In this document: positions 40,712 through 52,090 of the stretch, piece after piece | Layout: every line of letters starts with the position of its first letter | Numbering within the stretch: position 1 is the stretch's first letter | Source: Tribonema minus | Lineage: Eukaryota; Sar; Xanthophyceae; Tribonematales; Tribonemataceae | Length of the DNA: 64,000 nt | Direction of reading: 5' to 3' | Assembly: GCA_017506865.1 (NCBI GenBank) | Contig: JAFCMP010000513.1 | Coordinates: 62,001-126,000, forward strand | Notes under the pieces: model-generated | Databases searched by the model: none | Told to the model about the DNA's origin: nothing | Seen by the model: the letters and a program-made list of their open reading frames with translations, nothing else | Position numbers and translations under genes: made by a program

Positions 40712-41764
40712 ATGGATCCAGATAGTTTCCATACGATCATGGAACGACGTCGGGCACGAATGAAGAAAGAGTGCCAGGAGCGGGGAAACGCCAAGAAGAG
40801 ACTGCTAAAGTGTCAAGCACCAGGGTGCAACTGTGGTCCCAAGGGATCATCACTTTTTTGTGTCAAGCACGGAGGTGGAACACGCTGCTCAGTGCTTGGC
40901 TGTGGCAGAGGTGCTATAAGCAACGGCCGTTGTGTTGCGCATGGTGGCGGCCCGAGATGCTTGGAGGTACGCTGTGGCAATGGTGCCACAGCACGTTCGG
41001 AATACTGTGTCACTCACGGCGGCAGGAGGAGGTGCCTGAAGGCTGGCTGTAGCAATGGTGCCCAAGGCGGTTCAGACTCATGTACTACTCCTGGTGGCGG
41101 CCAGCGATGCGAGCCTGAGTGTTGCTCTGCGCTGCCAGAGCCCGCACTGGCAAAATACAAAGACCCATCGACCGGCACGAACATCTGCACCTACAGGGCA
41201 CGATACCTTACATCTATAGCGGATGATGAAGCCCGCCCTCAACTCATGCGCACATTCGGGTTCAAGCGTGATCTGGTGATGCGAGGAGAGATCGCATTCT
41301 GTTATGAGATGAACAAGCTGGTGCCCACACTGCGCCACCTCGAGAAGGCTCTCGATGAGAGCACCATATCGGCGATCCTCAAGGGAAAGAAGCACGTCAA
41401 GGACTTTCGTCCAGACTATTTCTTTGCCGTCAAGCACGATGACGGACGTGTGTTTGGACTGCACCTGGAGTATGATGAGACTGATGATCATGAGGACATC
41501 AATGATCGCATACAAGCCATACACAAGACTGTGGCTTGTGATGGCGGTGCGTTCGTCATCCGCGTCATGGGCAAGCACGGCTCTCACGGCGCAGTGTGCA
41601 AGCGTCACATCATCAAGAAGACAAGCACCTACTATGACATGACTGACCATGGTCATTCTGTGGCTCAGGAGGTGGCTCGCCTGATTGAGGAGCGGCTGGG
41701 CTGGTTCCACAATGGCTTGGGGCCTTGTGAGTCTCGACCATTCAAGGTGTACGTGAATGCGTGA
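40712..41764 (+). CDS. WRKY19-like zinc-finger repeats fused to a PD-(D/E)XK-like nuclease domain
   Basis: Single-exon, 350 residues from ATG 40712. Residues 34-133 hold four tandem fingers of form C-x4-C-x8/10-C-x2-H-GGG-x-R (CSVLGCGRGAISNGRCVAHG is the clearest). The fourth has Pro in place of His. Residues 160-330 form a compact domain with DFRPDYFF (231-238), HLEYDETDDHED (251-262), an Arg at 266 and AFVIRVMG (280-287). This order is that of a nuclease-like family common in algae, oomycetes and their large DNA viruses (RPD...VEvDExqH...R...IR). In that family the fingers often precede it. Neither the activity nor a nucleic-acid target is proven. The 3' end converges with the minus-strand gene 13 bp away. 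Confidence 0.75.
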   Translation: MDPDSFHTIMERRRARMKKECQERGNAKKRLLKCQAPGCNCGPKGSSLFCVKHGGGTRCSVLGCGRGAISNGRCVAHGGGPRCLEVRCGNGATARSEYCVTHGGRRRCLKAGCSNGAQGGSDSCTTPGGGQRCEPECCSALPEPALAKYKDPSTGTNICTYRARYLTSIADDEARPQLMRTFGFKRDLVMRGEIAFCYEMNKLVPTLRHLEKALDESTISAILKGKKHVKDFRPDYFFAVKHDDGRVFGLHLEYDETDDHEDINDRIQAIHKTVACDGGAFVIRVMGKHGSHGAVCKRHIIKKTSTYYDMTDHGHSVAQEVARLIEERLGWFHNGLGPCESRPFKVYVNA

Positions 41765-41777
41765 GAGTAGTGTAGTA

Positions 41778-43275
41778 TCAGGTTATAGGGTTCATGTAGG
41801 GTGCTGGAATCACCCTGCGGATTTTAAAGTTCCAGTGAGCTCGGACGGATGCAGCCTTGTCCACTGCCAGCTTTGAGCGCCGGCTCAGATGCTTGGATGC
41901 CTTGACACTGGCCTTGTCACTCGCCTTGCATGCCTGCGATGTGACAGAAGCACACAAGCAGCACCAATGGTGAATGTGTATTTGGGTCAACAATTGTGCC
42001 AATCGTAAGCTTTTGAAACAACTGTGTGCAATGGTAAACAGTGAAACAACTGTGCCAATGGTGTAATGTGAAACACTTGTGCGTAATGACATACTTTTGA
42101 AACAAGTGTGTGTAATGGTATATTGTTTCAACTTGTGTGTGATAGCGTACACAGACTCACCGTCTGTGGCAACACAACGGAAGGGCCCGTGAGGCGGCGC
42201 CAGGCCAGCCTGATCAGGATGAGCACAACTGCCACCAGCGACCCGCTGAGCAGCACCAGAGCCCAAAGCGGCAACTGCGTAACGCGCTGCCTGTACACAT
42301 TCACCATGTCCATCATCATGTCCTGGAGAGCCTGCAGAGGACAGAATCGCAGTGGCAGCAGGGTGACATCACACCACTCTTCAGGCACACACTGTAGGCA
42401 CAAACAGCTGGTATGTTGACCATGGTTGCCAAACACAAGTGCCACAAATGTACGCAGCGCGCACACGTTCACGCACCGCAGCAACAGTGCCAACAGTGTC
42501 AATCGCTTACCGCCACGCGCCCGAGCGTTATCAGCACCCTGATTAAGGCCACGGCCCAGTCGGCCCACCTCTGTGACCAGAGCTGCAAGCGTGCACAATG
42601 GGGGCAGGGGTGCAAGGGTGCATTGGTGAGCATTAGGTGCGAGACGTAGACAAAGACAACACAGACACCGCAACGTGACGCCACTTCAGCTACATGCCCC
42701 TGTCCCGCACACCCGTCTGCGCACTACGCCGCGCTGCCCACCCCAACACACGAGCGCGCGCCGTCCATTCCACACCCCAGTGCGCGCAACAACGCAATCA
42801 CCTCTGGTCACGGTGCACGTCACCGGTGTCTGCCCTTGCGATGCGTCTTGCCTTGAGTCTATGCGGCGGTGGTTGCACATGCGGCAGTGGTGGCACGTGT
42901 GTTTGGTGTGGTGTGTGTGGATGTGAATCAACAAGGCTGCTGTGTGCCCACCCTGCTGCAGACAGCTGAAAGCGGTGGACAGGACTGGCAATGGAGGCAG
43001 GGGGCGCAAGAGCAACACCGCAGCACCCCAGCAAGGCCAGCAGGGCCAGCGTGCAGGCCCTTGCAGCGAAAGTGCCGCAAGCAGCAGCAAGCAAGCACAT
43101 GGGCAAGCACAAAATTGACCCAGCGCTCACCTCGCTCGTTTGTGCCCTTGGCGCCGCCGCTGCTGTTGCTGCTGTTGATGCTGCTGCTGCTGCTAACGGG
43201 GGAAGCCGCCAAGGCCTGTGGCAGCAGCCAGGGCAAGCGGTGGCAGCAGTGGGAGAGCGGCAGCAGCAGAAGCAT
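41778..43275 (-). CDS. Small single-pass membrane protein, five exons
   Basis: Start at ATG 43275 with a signal-peptide-like N-terminus (MLLLLPLSHCCHRLPWLLPQ). Exon 1 ends at 43131 (GAG|GTGAGC). The next exon is uncertain (about 43065-42950). Exons 42582-42511 (LWSQRWADWAVALIRVLITL), 42331-42161 and 41933-41778 have GTAAGC/GTGAGT donors and CAG acceptors and join in phase 0. The 42331-42161 exon contains a clear membrane span (LPLWALVLLSGSLVAVVLIL) followed by IRLAWRRL, so the C-terminal tail is probably cytosolic. The last exon is basic (KASKHLSRRSKLAVDKAA) and ends TGA 41778. No family is recognised. Confidence 0.55.
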
Positions 43276-43279
43276 CGTG

Positions 43280-44040
43280 AACAGATGTCAGCAGCAGCAG
43301 ACAAGGGGCGCAATGCATTTCCGAGAAACAGCAGCAGCAGCAGCGACGGCTCTTGCTCAGGCGAGCAAGAGCACACCCGGGGATGGCCAGCAGAAGCGCA
43401 CAAGCAGCAGCAGCAGGCTGCCGTGCACTCCTAAGAACACAGCAGCAGCAGCAGCATTACACTCTTGGGTGTGCACGCCAGCTCTCACCTTGTACTCTTG
43501 GGAGTGCACGCCCACCGCCACCACCGTCGCTGTACCAGTGTATACCACTGCTGCCTGTGTTGTGACGAATGCACGCATCATGCCTGACATGCCGGAGCTT
43601 CGCGCCGCCAGCTGGCATATATTCCCAAGAGGTTAGTGCGTTGCGCGCGCATTGCATACATTTGAACCAAAATGCTTCCGTAAACTTGTTTGGATGGTGA
43701 AAGGTGGCGAAAACCTTCGTGTATAGTGTACTTGGCAAGCGACAGGAACAGTAAACTGCAAACAGCAACAGCAAATGCGCCATCATCGCACCAGCCTGTA
43801 CAACAATATGATGTCTGTATGAAATAACTGACAGCTGTCACTATCACATGTACCATGCAATGTACACGAACAGTGATAATCCATTTGCTGTGTGCACTTT
43901 ACGGTTTGTAATAATGAATCTGGAGAGCCCTGATGTAGAGCAAGCTCAATCCTTATCAGACATGGCGGCTTACTCTGTTTGATTGCTTGACCTTACAATG
44001 GTAACCTATATGTATACATGTTCGAGGTTGGAAATGTTGA
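43280..44040. other. Spacer with CAG-rich low complexity
   Basis: 43280-43460 is CAG/GCA-rich (SSSSR or AAAAAA depending on frame) and then becomes AT-rich. A plus-strand frame from 42869 to 43636 overlaps the membrane-protein gene and looks like a shadow. No gene is called. Confidence 0.3.
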
Positions 44041-44044
44041 GCCC

Positions 44045-44405
44045 TTAGGCAGTGGAAGTTGCGAATACTTTTCTTGACAGGCCCAGCATCAGGAACTTCA
44101 AGTGTACACCAAAGTTCAAGTTTGGGCTGTAAGGCCAGTATGGTGACCGCTAATGTAGGGAAGGCTTGAACCTCTCTTAGCCTGACCTCACCTACACTTT
44201 CGATCTTGAGCCATAAGTATTTGCAGTTGCGAATATTTTTCTCGACAGGCCAGCCTCAGGAACTGCAAGTGTACAAGAAAGTTCAAGCTTGTGTCGTAAG
44301 GCTTAGTATGGCGAGCACTCATGTGGGAACAGCAAGAACCTTCCTCAGCCTGATCTCGCCTACACTTTCGATATTGAGCCGCAATTGTTTGCAGTTTACC
44401 GGTCA
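44045..44405. repeat. ~168-bp tandem duplication
   Basis: GTTGCGAATA(C/T)TTTTCT-GACAGGC, CAGGAACT(T/G)CAAGTGTAC, AAAGTTCAAG and CTACACTTTCGATCTTGAGC repeat at about 44050 and 44220, with the start of a third unit near 44385. Confidence 0.8.
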
Positions 44406-44454
44406 CTGCTCACGGCTCGCGATCGCGACTATCACATGACCGTTGTTATTGGCC

Positions 44455-44680
44455 TTGTTAAGGAAAGCAGTGCAGTAACTTGACCTCGATGTTTTGACCT
44501 GCAGTCGCAAGCCCGCAAGCCACCCCTGTTGTAAGGACGCGTCAATGAGAGTAGTGCAGCAAGTTGTGCACTCGATGCCTGACCTGCAGCCAAAAGCGCG
44601 CGAGCCACCCGTGTTGGATGGACGTGTTGAGAAGAGCAATGCAAGCAAGTTGTGCCTCAGTCCCTGATCTGCAAGCTATG
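44455..44680. repeat. ~92-bp tandem repeat
   Basis: Two full units and a partial one sharing GACCTGCAG, CGCAAGC or CGCGAGCCACCC, TGTTG and GCAAGTTGTGC, spaced about 92 bp. Confidence 0.75.
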
Positions 44681-44819
44681 CGAAGAATACTATCCAATCA
44701 GAAACTCAGCAGTCATTTGATAAATTGGAAGTCACAGTGAAGTGTTGGGCCTCCAGCAACCTGCACTAGCCTTACTGACTGTACCTATGACTGGAACCGC
44801 ACGCCAGATGATGAGAGGC

Positions 44820-45260
44820 TCTGTTACTTCCTTAACTATTTCTCGGTTGACGGGGACCATGCTAGAGCAGGTGGTATGTCTACACAGTCCATCCGGGGTG
44901 TAGAAAGCACTGTCAATGTATCGCTGTGGACGGCCACAAAAGTGCTCAGGCGCGAACCACAAAAGAGCTCAGGCGCGTACCTCATCCGCTCGGTGCCATT
45001 CGCTTTCTCACTGCTAAGGGACGGATGGCGCGTGTCCATGGACTTTCGTGCTGGAGGATTTGTTGTCGGGGACCCGCATCGTCCCCCCGTTCAACTACGC
45101 TGAGTTGGCGTCCGACGCCGACACGTTCAAGCCATGCAAGGAGTACATACTCCTTGCTCCATTACAGAAGACGCCTCCTTCTCCGACCTATTCATTGCCA
45201 GAGCACCCTTTTTTGATGCGCGCGCGCCGGGTGGCCGAGAAGTGCACTACGGAGGGGTGA
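44820..45260 (+). pseudogene. Unassigned coding relic
   Basis: The frame around 44830-45100 reads CYFLNYFSVDGDHARAGGMS through SLWTATKVLRREPQKSSGAY and FAFSLLRDGWRVSMDFRAGG. It then shifts by one base to EDLLSGTRIVPPFNYAELAS and ends TGA 45258-45260. The two parts together look like a real protein of ~145 residues, but no motif is recognised and there is no clear start. Confidence 0.35.
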
Positions 45261-45369
45261 ACTGAAAGGAACTTTGCCGGCAGGTATTCGGGGCAACAAG
45301 CGAAAACACGACCGCCGGCTTCAACATCAACCTCGTATCAGTGTTTGGCGCCCTCAAGAGGAGCGGAGT

Positions 45370-45800
45370 CAACAAAAGTCACCATCACATATCACCTGGC
45401 ACCTACTGCGCCTAACGACCAGGCGCAAATTAGTGCACACTCGCCCCCTTACATCTAAACCTGGCTAGGTCTCACACTCTTAGCAGCCAAACACCATCAC
45501 TGTCACATATCACCTACAACCCACTCCGCCTAACGACTAGGCGCAAATTATAAGTGCACGATTGCCCCCTTAAATCTTATCCTGGCTAGGCCAACACTTC
45601 AGCTGCCATCACTGTCACATATCACCTAACACCTACTGCGTCTAACGACCCCTTTTACATCTTAAACCGGCTATGGCCTAATACTTCCACCTGCCAACAT
45701 CATCACTGTTGCATATCACCCAACGCCTACTGCGCGTAACGACTAGGCGTATGTTTTGCACACACTCGCCCCCCTGATGTCACTGGCTTAGAAGTCACAC
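45370..45800. repeat. ~90-120-bp tandem repeat
   Basis: Four units built from CACATATCACCTA, CTACTGCGCCTAACGACTAG, GCGCAAATTA and TCGCCCCCTTACATCT-AACCTGGCTA, with internal deletions. Confidence 0.8.
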
Positions 45801-45830
45801 GTACTGCAGCTCTACACCGCCTACGGCGCT

Positions 45831-45853
45831 GGGGGGGGGGGGGGGGGGGGGGG
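45831..45853. repeat. Homopolymer G23
   Basis: Twenty-three consecutive G. Its length is unlikely to be exact in any assembly. Confidence 0.9.
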
Positions 45854-45999
45854 CTGCAGACGTCTAGTGCAGAAATCGGCATACGAATTGGCTCGGCAAC
45901 GGCGTATCAGCTTGCTTGACGCTCGTCTATTGAGCTCAGTGACCATCAAAGTGACCATCAAATGATCGAGACATTCATGGTGAGCTCATTCGCCAACGA

Positions 46000-48125
46000 T
46001 GTTGAGAGCGCATGACATGCCAGCTTCGGTAGACCGAGGGAAGATGATGTACAGTCCGTCGAAGCTACTTTGCCCTGCCTCAGTTCTACGCGCGGTGCAG
46101 TCGAGCTGGATGGGTCAGGTGCACGTGAGCAACCACGCTGGACGGCGGCCACAGCAGCAGCACACCAGCCTGACGCTCTTGCGAAGGAGCTCAGGGACTT
46201 GGGATCAGGTGTATGGTCCGTTCGGCAGTTGGCAGGCGATGGTGGTCGTCGTGACGCTATCAGCCCATCACGGAGCCCAACAGTACCATCTGCTGGTAGC
46301 AGCAATACAGACAGTCACGCGCAATCCGCCATCAGTAGTGGTGGTCGTCATGATACGGCGCACGGCTCAGCGCCGCTTTGTGATGGACATGGCCGTATCA
46401 TTCAGGTGTGCGTGCACATGTGCAGCCGTTGATGGTGTCGCAGAACGGTGCGACAGCCACACACAGACTCTAAGCTCGGAGCTGCCGATAAAGAGTGCTG
46501 GCAGCAATGCTCAAGGCCCGGCACAGTCTGCTGGCGCCAGCGGCAATCATGGCGACGGGACTTGCAGCTCAGGGCCTCTGTCTACACATGGCTTCGCACA
46601 GTCAGCTGTCGATGGAGGTGACGGTGGTATTGGTGTGGCAGCGGTGCATGCAGAGGTGCAAGTGCGACAGCACATGTGTAGCGGTTGATGAGAAGCGCAC
46701 AACTCTGCATGCATTACTTGAAGTTTTAAGTTCAACTTCAAGTTGAGGTTGATGTTTAACTTGAAGTTGAAGTAGGGTTGCTCCGCATGTTGGTTTAGGG
46801 TTAGCGTCATGCGCTGAGCAATGCTGCGCTGCTTGCAACTGCTAATAAAATCACTGGACACCTTGAACAAACTGGAAGCTTACCTCTCATGGATCTGGTC
46901 GCTGTATATATGGCAAACGCTGTGGGAATGAGTAGTTTTCAGACAAATCACGGCCGCAAGGCATGTACCTCTTAATTCGTGCGGCTCATAACGCAGTAGC
47001 GAGCCACATGGACGGGGGGGGTGCAGGCCACTTTGGGACCCACAGCTCTGTGTAGCTATCTGTTCTTCTTGCTGGCGGTACACATGACAGTGGTGTCATC
47101 AGCACTGCGCACGGCTTTACGCTGACTTCAGGTGTGGCAGGTGCTGGGCTTCTACAGCGCACAGAGCTTTGTATGGAACCGCCAGCACCGCCACAGCCAA
47201 CGCAACAACGCTCAGCCTGGTCGGCGGCCATGCTGGCAATCTACAGGGCTCTCATGCTGCACAGGCGGTAGCGGGTCATGATGGTACCATCATGATGCAG
47301 CCAATGGGCATGCGCTTAGGCCCGACTAAGGGGGTTGAGCAATCCCGAATGAGGGGGTGCTCTACTCTGCTGCTGGAGGCGGCGAGCAACGCAGTGCAGG
47401 ATCTACGCACAGGTGCACTGCTTGAGCAGCAGGCCATTAGCGCCCACCTGCCCTCTCGCCCTGGCTGTTGCGTTGGCACGCTCTCTTCTTCGCTCTCGAG
47501 CGTGGGGGGGGGAGATATCGGCAGTGATGACACAGCAGCATCGGCTGATACTGGCACCAGCGACCTCTTGCTGCAGCAGCGGGTGCGTGCGGCCCTACAG
47601 CATCAGCGGCCGCAACTGCTGAGCCAGCAACAATGGTTAGTGGCAGCTGGTGGGTCTGGTGGTGATGCGACGGCATGTGTTTCAGACAGTGGTGGTACCT
47701 CCAGGACGGCGCTCGACATCAACCTGACAGCTTGGAGGCATTGGATACATCTGTGGCACCCTTGACAGCAGCAGCCAACAGCCATGATCCTTTTCACAGC
47801 GGTCAGCAACATGGTGATTGCCACGGCGTCTCCAGCACTTGTGTACAGCAGCGAAGGTGGCGAGGCAGTGTCCATCAACACCGGCAACGGGCAACGCTCA
47901 ATCGCCAGGAGCCCTTCGGCAGTTGAGTGCAACATAAAGGCAGTTCAGCTCGTTGCAGTGGTAACTACAGCTGGCGCACGTCGGTTGGCGGAGGCCGTGC
48001 GACGCAAGGCAATGGTGCTCGTACAGCAAGGTACTGCACGAGCTGGGATCACAATGCACAGAGCTAGTGCCTTAGGGTTAGGGTTACCACGAGTTTTAAG
48101 ACTGCTACACTGGGTGACTGACTAA
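46000..48125 (+). other. GC-rich low-complexity reading frames of unclear status
   Basis: Plus-strand frames at 46002-46688, 47169-47765 and 47784-48125 are open but rich in Ala, Gly, Ser and Thr (ATASPALVYSSEGGEAVSIN, ADTGTSDLLLQQRVRAALQH). They are separated by stops and shifts. A repeated TGTGCAGCCGTTGATG / TGTGTAGCGGTTGATG element ends two of them (46420, 46675). They may be remnants of one protein, perhaps a gag-like region of a retroelement. I do not assign a function. Confidence 0.3.
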
Positions 48126-48741
48126 CTCGCGGTAGAGTAAATCGTACTGCGCGAGCTGATCCTTGAAGTGGGAACTCAGACGGCAAGCACCGACGAGATA
48201 ACAGGTCATATATCAGTCTCAAATAGCTGAGACCGTAGCGGTTTGGACGTACCTTCGCCGTTCATGGGGGGACTCGAAGATCAATGCCACTGAGGGTCCA
48301 ATCAAGGCGGTCCAGTTGGGCTGGGAGAAGAGGCTTGGCGTGGGCGTGGACACAGCAGCTGCGCCAGGCGGTGTGGCTGACCCGCAGCAGCAGCAGCAGG
48401 TGAGAAATGTCGTTTTCGATCGCTGTCGCTCGGCACATTGATAGCGCTGTGCGGAAATTGTGTTGCACTGCCCATGAGCGTAGCGTCTCACAGTAAGCAG
48501 AAAGTCGGGCGGCGCTGGAGGCAGTCGTGGCGGGAAGCTGCCTGTTAGGCGCGACTGCGTCCTGCTGCATGCTAGTTGTGGCAGAGCTTCAGTAGACTCC
48601 TGCAGCCATGCCAGGTAGGCAGCAGGGGCTCACGTGGGATCGGCTCTGGTGCAGTGCAAAGCTGAAGCTTCTTGGCTGAAGCAGCTGGTGAGGCGGGTGA
48701 AGTGCTGTCAGTGACGTATGTCGAAGCTTTTGCTGCAATTA

Positions 48742-48971
48742 CAGGTGCAGATGGCGAGCAAGGACTGGCACGATACGCTGCTGGATGCAGCTGAGCTCTC
48801 ACCTGAGGATAAATGGGTGCTCGGGACGAAAGCGCGTGTGGACGTGCGTCGTGTATTGGACGACAAAGGCTGATGGACACCCGGCTTGATACGTCGCGTC
48901 ACTAACGCAGATTTAGTTGCTGCTGGCATCAAAGAAGGTCCTGCGGATGTCCTCAAGGCGGCATTTCCAGG
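48742..48971 (+). pseudogene. SAM-like helical domain relic
   Basis: Plus-strand frame MASKDWHDTLLDAAELSPED through WVLGTKARVDVRRVLDDKG, then TGA (about 48871) and, in the same frame, TPGLIRRVTNADLVAAGIKE and GPADVLKAAFP before a GTACAG donor-like site. The tail ADLVAAGIK-GPADVLKAAFP resembles the last helices of small SAM-type domains. One stop interrupts it, so a working gene would need correction or a different splice. Confidence 0.4.
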
Positions 48972-49734
48972 TACAGCGTCGTTCGTCTCACGTGCATTTG
49001 TAGAATTATATTTTATATATACTGGTGCATCATCATGTGGCTGACCTGTATGCCGGCAGGTGTCTCCCGTAGTTGGGCTTGCCTTACTGTGGCATGACGC
49101 AGACGCTGAAGTACGCTTTGCTTGGTAAGCGACCGCGTCTCCTGCAATTCAACTTCGTCATTTGGAGCATGAAGCAAGCTACATGGAGTTGCTTTGTTTC
49201 CACTATCAGCACTTGCAGTCGATTTCAACGCTGCTGGCTCTTCTTGCCCTTATCTGCAACAGAAGGTCAGCGGCAGTGCATGCCTAGCATGGTGTACGCA
49301 TGTCAGCTAGAGTTGAGCAAGCACCTAATTGCGTGCCTGGTACTCATGAACAGGTACGGTACAGTAGCGCCTTTTGCAAACATCCGTCTTCCGTGTAGCT
49401 GTGGACTATCCGCATCAAAGTCAAAGGCGGCATCTGCATTTGCCCTTTCACAGATCCATCAGTTGTGGTGATTTTCTTTGGGCGCTGCTCATTTGCATGT
49501 CCGTGAATCAGCGCTGGTGTAGAGCTCCTGCTGTGTTGTGGCACAGAAATGCCTGTGTTGTAGCCAGTAGATGCATGTTTGGGTATGCACATAGTGTTTG
49601 ACGATGTCTTGGTCAGGAGTGGCTTCCCTGCTGTTGGCTCTCTCCATTTGCGCTGAAAGTGTGCCAGCTGGTGCTGATTCTGATGCATGCATGTCTGCCT
49701 GATGCCTTGTAGCGAGGTATCATGGTTGATTGTG

Positions 49735-50085
49735 CTCTGTATGCCTACAGCTGGTTGGCCTTTCGTTGCCGTCGCCTGCAATTACGGCCAGTCAAATTTG
49801 TGCCCTGCTTTTCCGCTTTGTTGCTGAGACCCAAATCCCCTGCTTGCGCTGCCGCTTTGCACACCATTGCATGTGTACGATCCCCTTTATTCGTCAAACG
49901 CACGTGCCGGCACGGCACCTTCGACGCTCATCTGACAAATACGATGCGGCAGCAACTCATGAAGCATCTGCGGTAGCTGCAAGTATCAGCAAGTGTGCAA
50001 ATGAGTGGCAACCACGGTTACATAATCTGTGTGGCGCAGATTCTATGTGGCGCAAGAGTGGCTGTAGGTGTGCCATTGCAGCAAG
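49735..50085. repeat. Sequence shared with 59480-59570, 60360-60600 and 61055-61200
   Basis: ACAGCTGGTTGGCC, TTTTCCGCTTTGTTGCTGA, GCACACCATTGCATGTG and CACCTTCGACGCTCATCTGA recur with divergence at the later positions. The shared blocks are probably introns or exons of a small gene family, or a dispersed element. The copies flank the gypsy element on both sides. Confidence 0.55.
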
Positions 50086-50669
50086 GGCAGCACGTTACAA
50101 TTGAATTTGCTCAGAACCCGCTCATCTGCTGCTGGCTCTTGTCGCTCCTTCCCTGCATAGTGTAGCAGTTGCATACATAGTGTGCCTTGGCGCAGCCGGC
50201 AACAACATGATACTCACATCGCCTTCGCCGCGGCCCAATTGTTCCGCCTGCCCCTCCACCGCTCGAGTCGCTGCTCCCGCCATTGAGAGCAACACCACCA
50301 GACAGAGAACGGGCCAGTTTGGGCGCTGCGCCATGCATCGCTGTTCAGCGGCATCGGCATCCGGAGGCGGGGTTTGCGCAACTTCAAGTTCAACCTGGCG
50401 GCGTGCTATTATTGGGACAGGATTGGCGGTGGCCACCTGGTTGTCGCGGGGGCGCGCACATTTTGTGGACGAGAGGGACTAGAGCGGTGGCGACTCCAAG
50501 TTCACCAAGACTGCCGGCGGTGCGGCAGCAGACCTGCTTGCTGCCGCGCACCGACTACAGGAACCACGACGGTGTTTGTGCGGGCGAGGCTGCCGAGCGT
50601 GCGATGGCGGCATTCAGCGACATCATCGCGTGTCAACTGGCGCTTCTAGCCTGACGTCATGGGGCCCAG

Positions 50670-51330
50670 CACATCTTCATTGGCAAGGGCTACGCCGGCT
50701 TCACGTCGCCTCTGCCGTGCAAGCTTCTAGGGTGCCTTGTCAGCGCACGCGCGTCTTCTGTGTCATCGTCGAGGTTCAGAAGGGAACTAGATCGGCGTCA
50801 CAGCACTGTGGCGCATTTCTCAATGCATACATGGGGCTCTGCGAGCCAGTCGCCTTGATCGATGCGGTACCTGATCTTGGTCATCTGCTGTTCGTCAAGC
50901 TTCGCGTCAAAGGCAAGAAAGGCATGTATACTGCTGGCTTGCTTCATAGCCCTGTTAAGCGTAACCCTGGCGTTTTCGCGGCAAGCATGTTCGCAGTGCT
51001 AAGCATGTTCGCAGTGCTCAGTATGACGGTACAGTAGAGGATGCTGTGCCCACGCGTGATCAGCTAGCCAGAGTCATGACGAATGACAACACTTTGCCTT
51101 CAAAAGTGCTTAAAAGCAAGCTCAGCCTCATGACTGCTCTCCTAGTCATGTCAAAAGCAGCACAGCTGGTGCTACAAGCAGCAGACACGGTTGGCATGCC
51201 CGATCTTTTGAGCCTAGTTGATATGCCCATGGCTCCAGAGCAGGATTTCATGCTTGCCCTAGACCTACATGCGCGGCCACCAGAGTGGATGACAGCTGCA
51301 TGGATAGAACATCTTGTCACATTTGCCTGA
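50670..51330 (+). pseudogene. Unassigned coding relic
   Basis: QHIFIGKGYAGFTSPLPCKL (one frame), then VFCVIVEVQKGTRSASQHCG and LLFVKLRVKGKKGMYTAGLL (another), TAG near 51036, then VMTNDNTLPSKVLKSKLSLM through EWMTAAWIEHLVTFA with TGA 51328-51330. It reads as one decayed protein of ~210 residues. No domain is recognised. It may belong with the SAM-like relic upstream. Confidence 0.35.
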
Positions 51331-51339
51331 GCACAATGA

Positions 51340-52090
51340 AGTCGTGGAAATTGCGCGGCAAGCTGTTGCCATGTGTTGGGCGAGCTGCAGTTTCAGCTTC
51401 AACTTCAACTTCAACTTCCACACAAGAGACCAGGTGGACACCAGGCCCGAGAGGGGCTACCAACGAGACACCAGGCCCGAGAGGGGCCACAGGCGTCATT
51501 GAGACAGCAGAGCGCGGAGTATGCAGTCACCACTCGAAACACGCATTGTGAGTCGCGTCGGCGAGCGCGCTGTTACACGAATGTGGGCTACACGCATCTA
51601 GGTAGTGCGCTTTGCACAAGGGTTTGCGCAAGCACTTCCGGCAGTCCGATCGCAATTGCGTGCGATGCCGGCGGCAGTGCGGCACGTGACACAGGAAGCG
51701 GCGCGGTGCGCAATGCTGGCGGCAACACTGCACGCGATGCTCGCGGCAGCGTAGCACAGACGGTGGCAGCGCGGTGCACAATGCTAGCAGCGGCGCGTCA
51801 CACAGCGACGGCGGCACACATGGGTGCACGACACGCGCCGGGCGCAGCAGCAACAGCGCGGCGCATGACGCTGGCAGCAATGAGGCGCGTGGTGTGAGTG
51901 CGGCAGTAAATGGCGAAAGCAACAGCGCAGTGCGCGGCGGTGACGCTGCCACAGCAAGTGGCCACGGCCGCGGCGGCAGTGCCAGCGGCGCTAGCAACGG
52001 CATTCGCACCAACGGTCTGCTGTGATGAGGAGCTACATCAGATGCGCCTGCTAGACGGGGGGGAGTGCGCTGTGATGCGCGAGGTGGCAC
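51340..52090 (+). other. GC-rich low-complexity lead-in to the gypsy fragment
   Basis: Alternating GGCAGCG/GCGGCAC-rich sequence with no stable frame. It contains the duplicated GACACCAGGCCCGAGAGGGG (51438, 51470). It may be a degraded gag/linker region. No RT palm motif is present. Confidence 0.3.

Noticed and set aside
41778..43275. HAP2/GCS1-type fusogen, suggested by signal peptide, membrane span and basic tail
   Set aside because: The ectodomain is far too short and lacks the conserved Cys pattern. I see only a generic single-pass membrane protein.
42869..43636. Plus-strand 256-codon frame with LLLLLLMLLLLL
   Set aside because: It overlaps the spliced minus-strand membrane-protein gene. 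Its hydrophobic run is the complement of a CAG/GCA-rich signal-peptide and Ser-rich exon.
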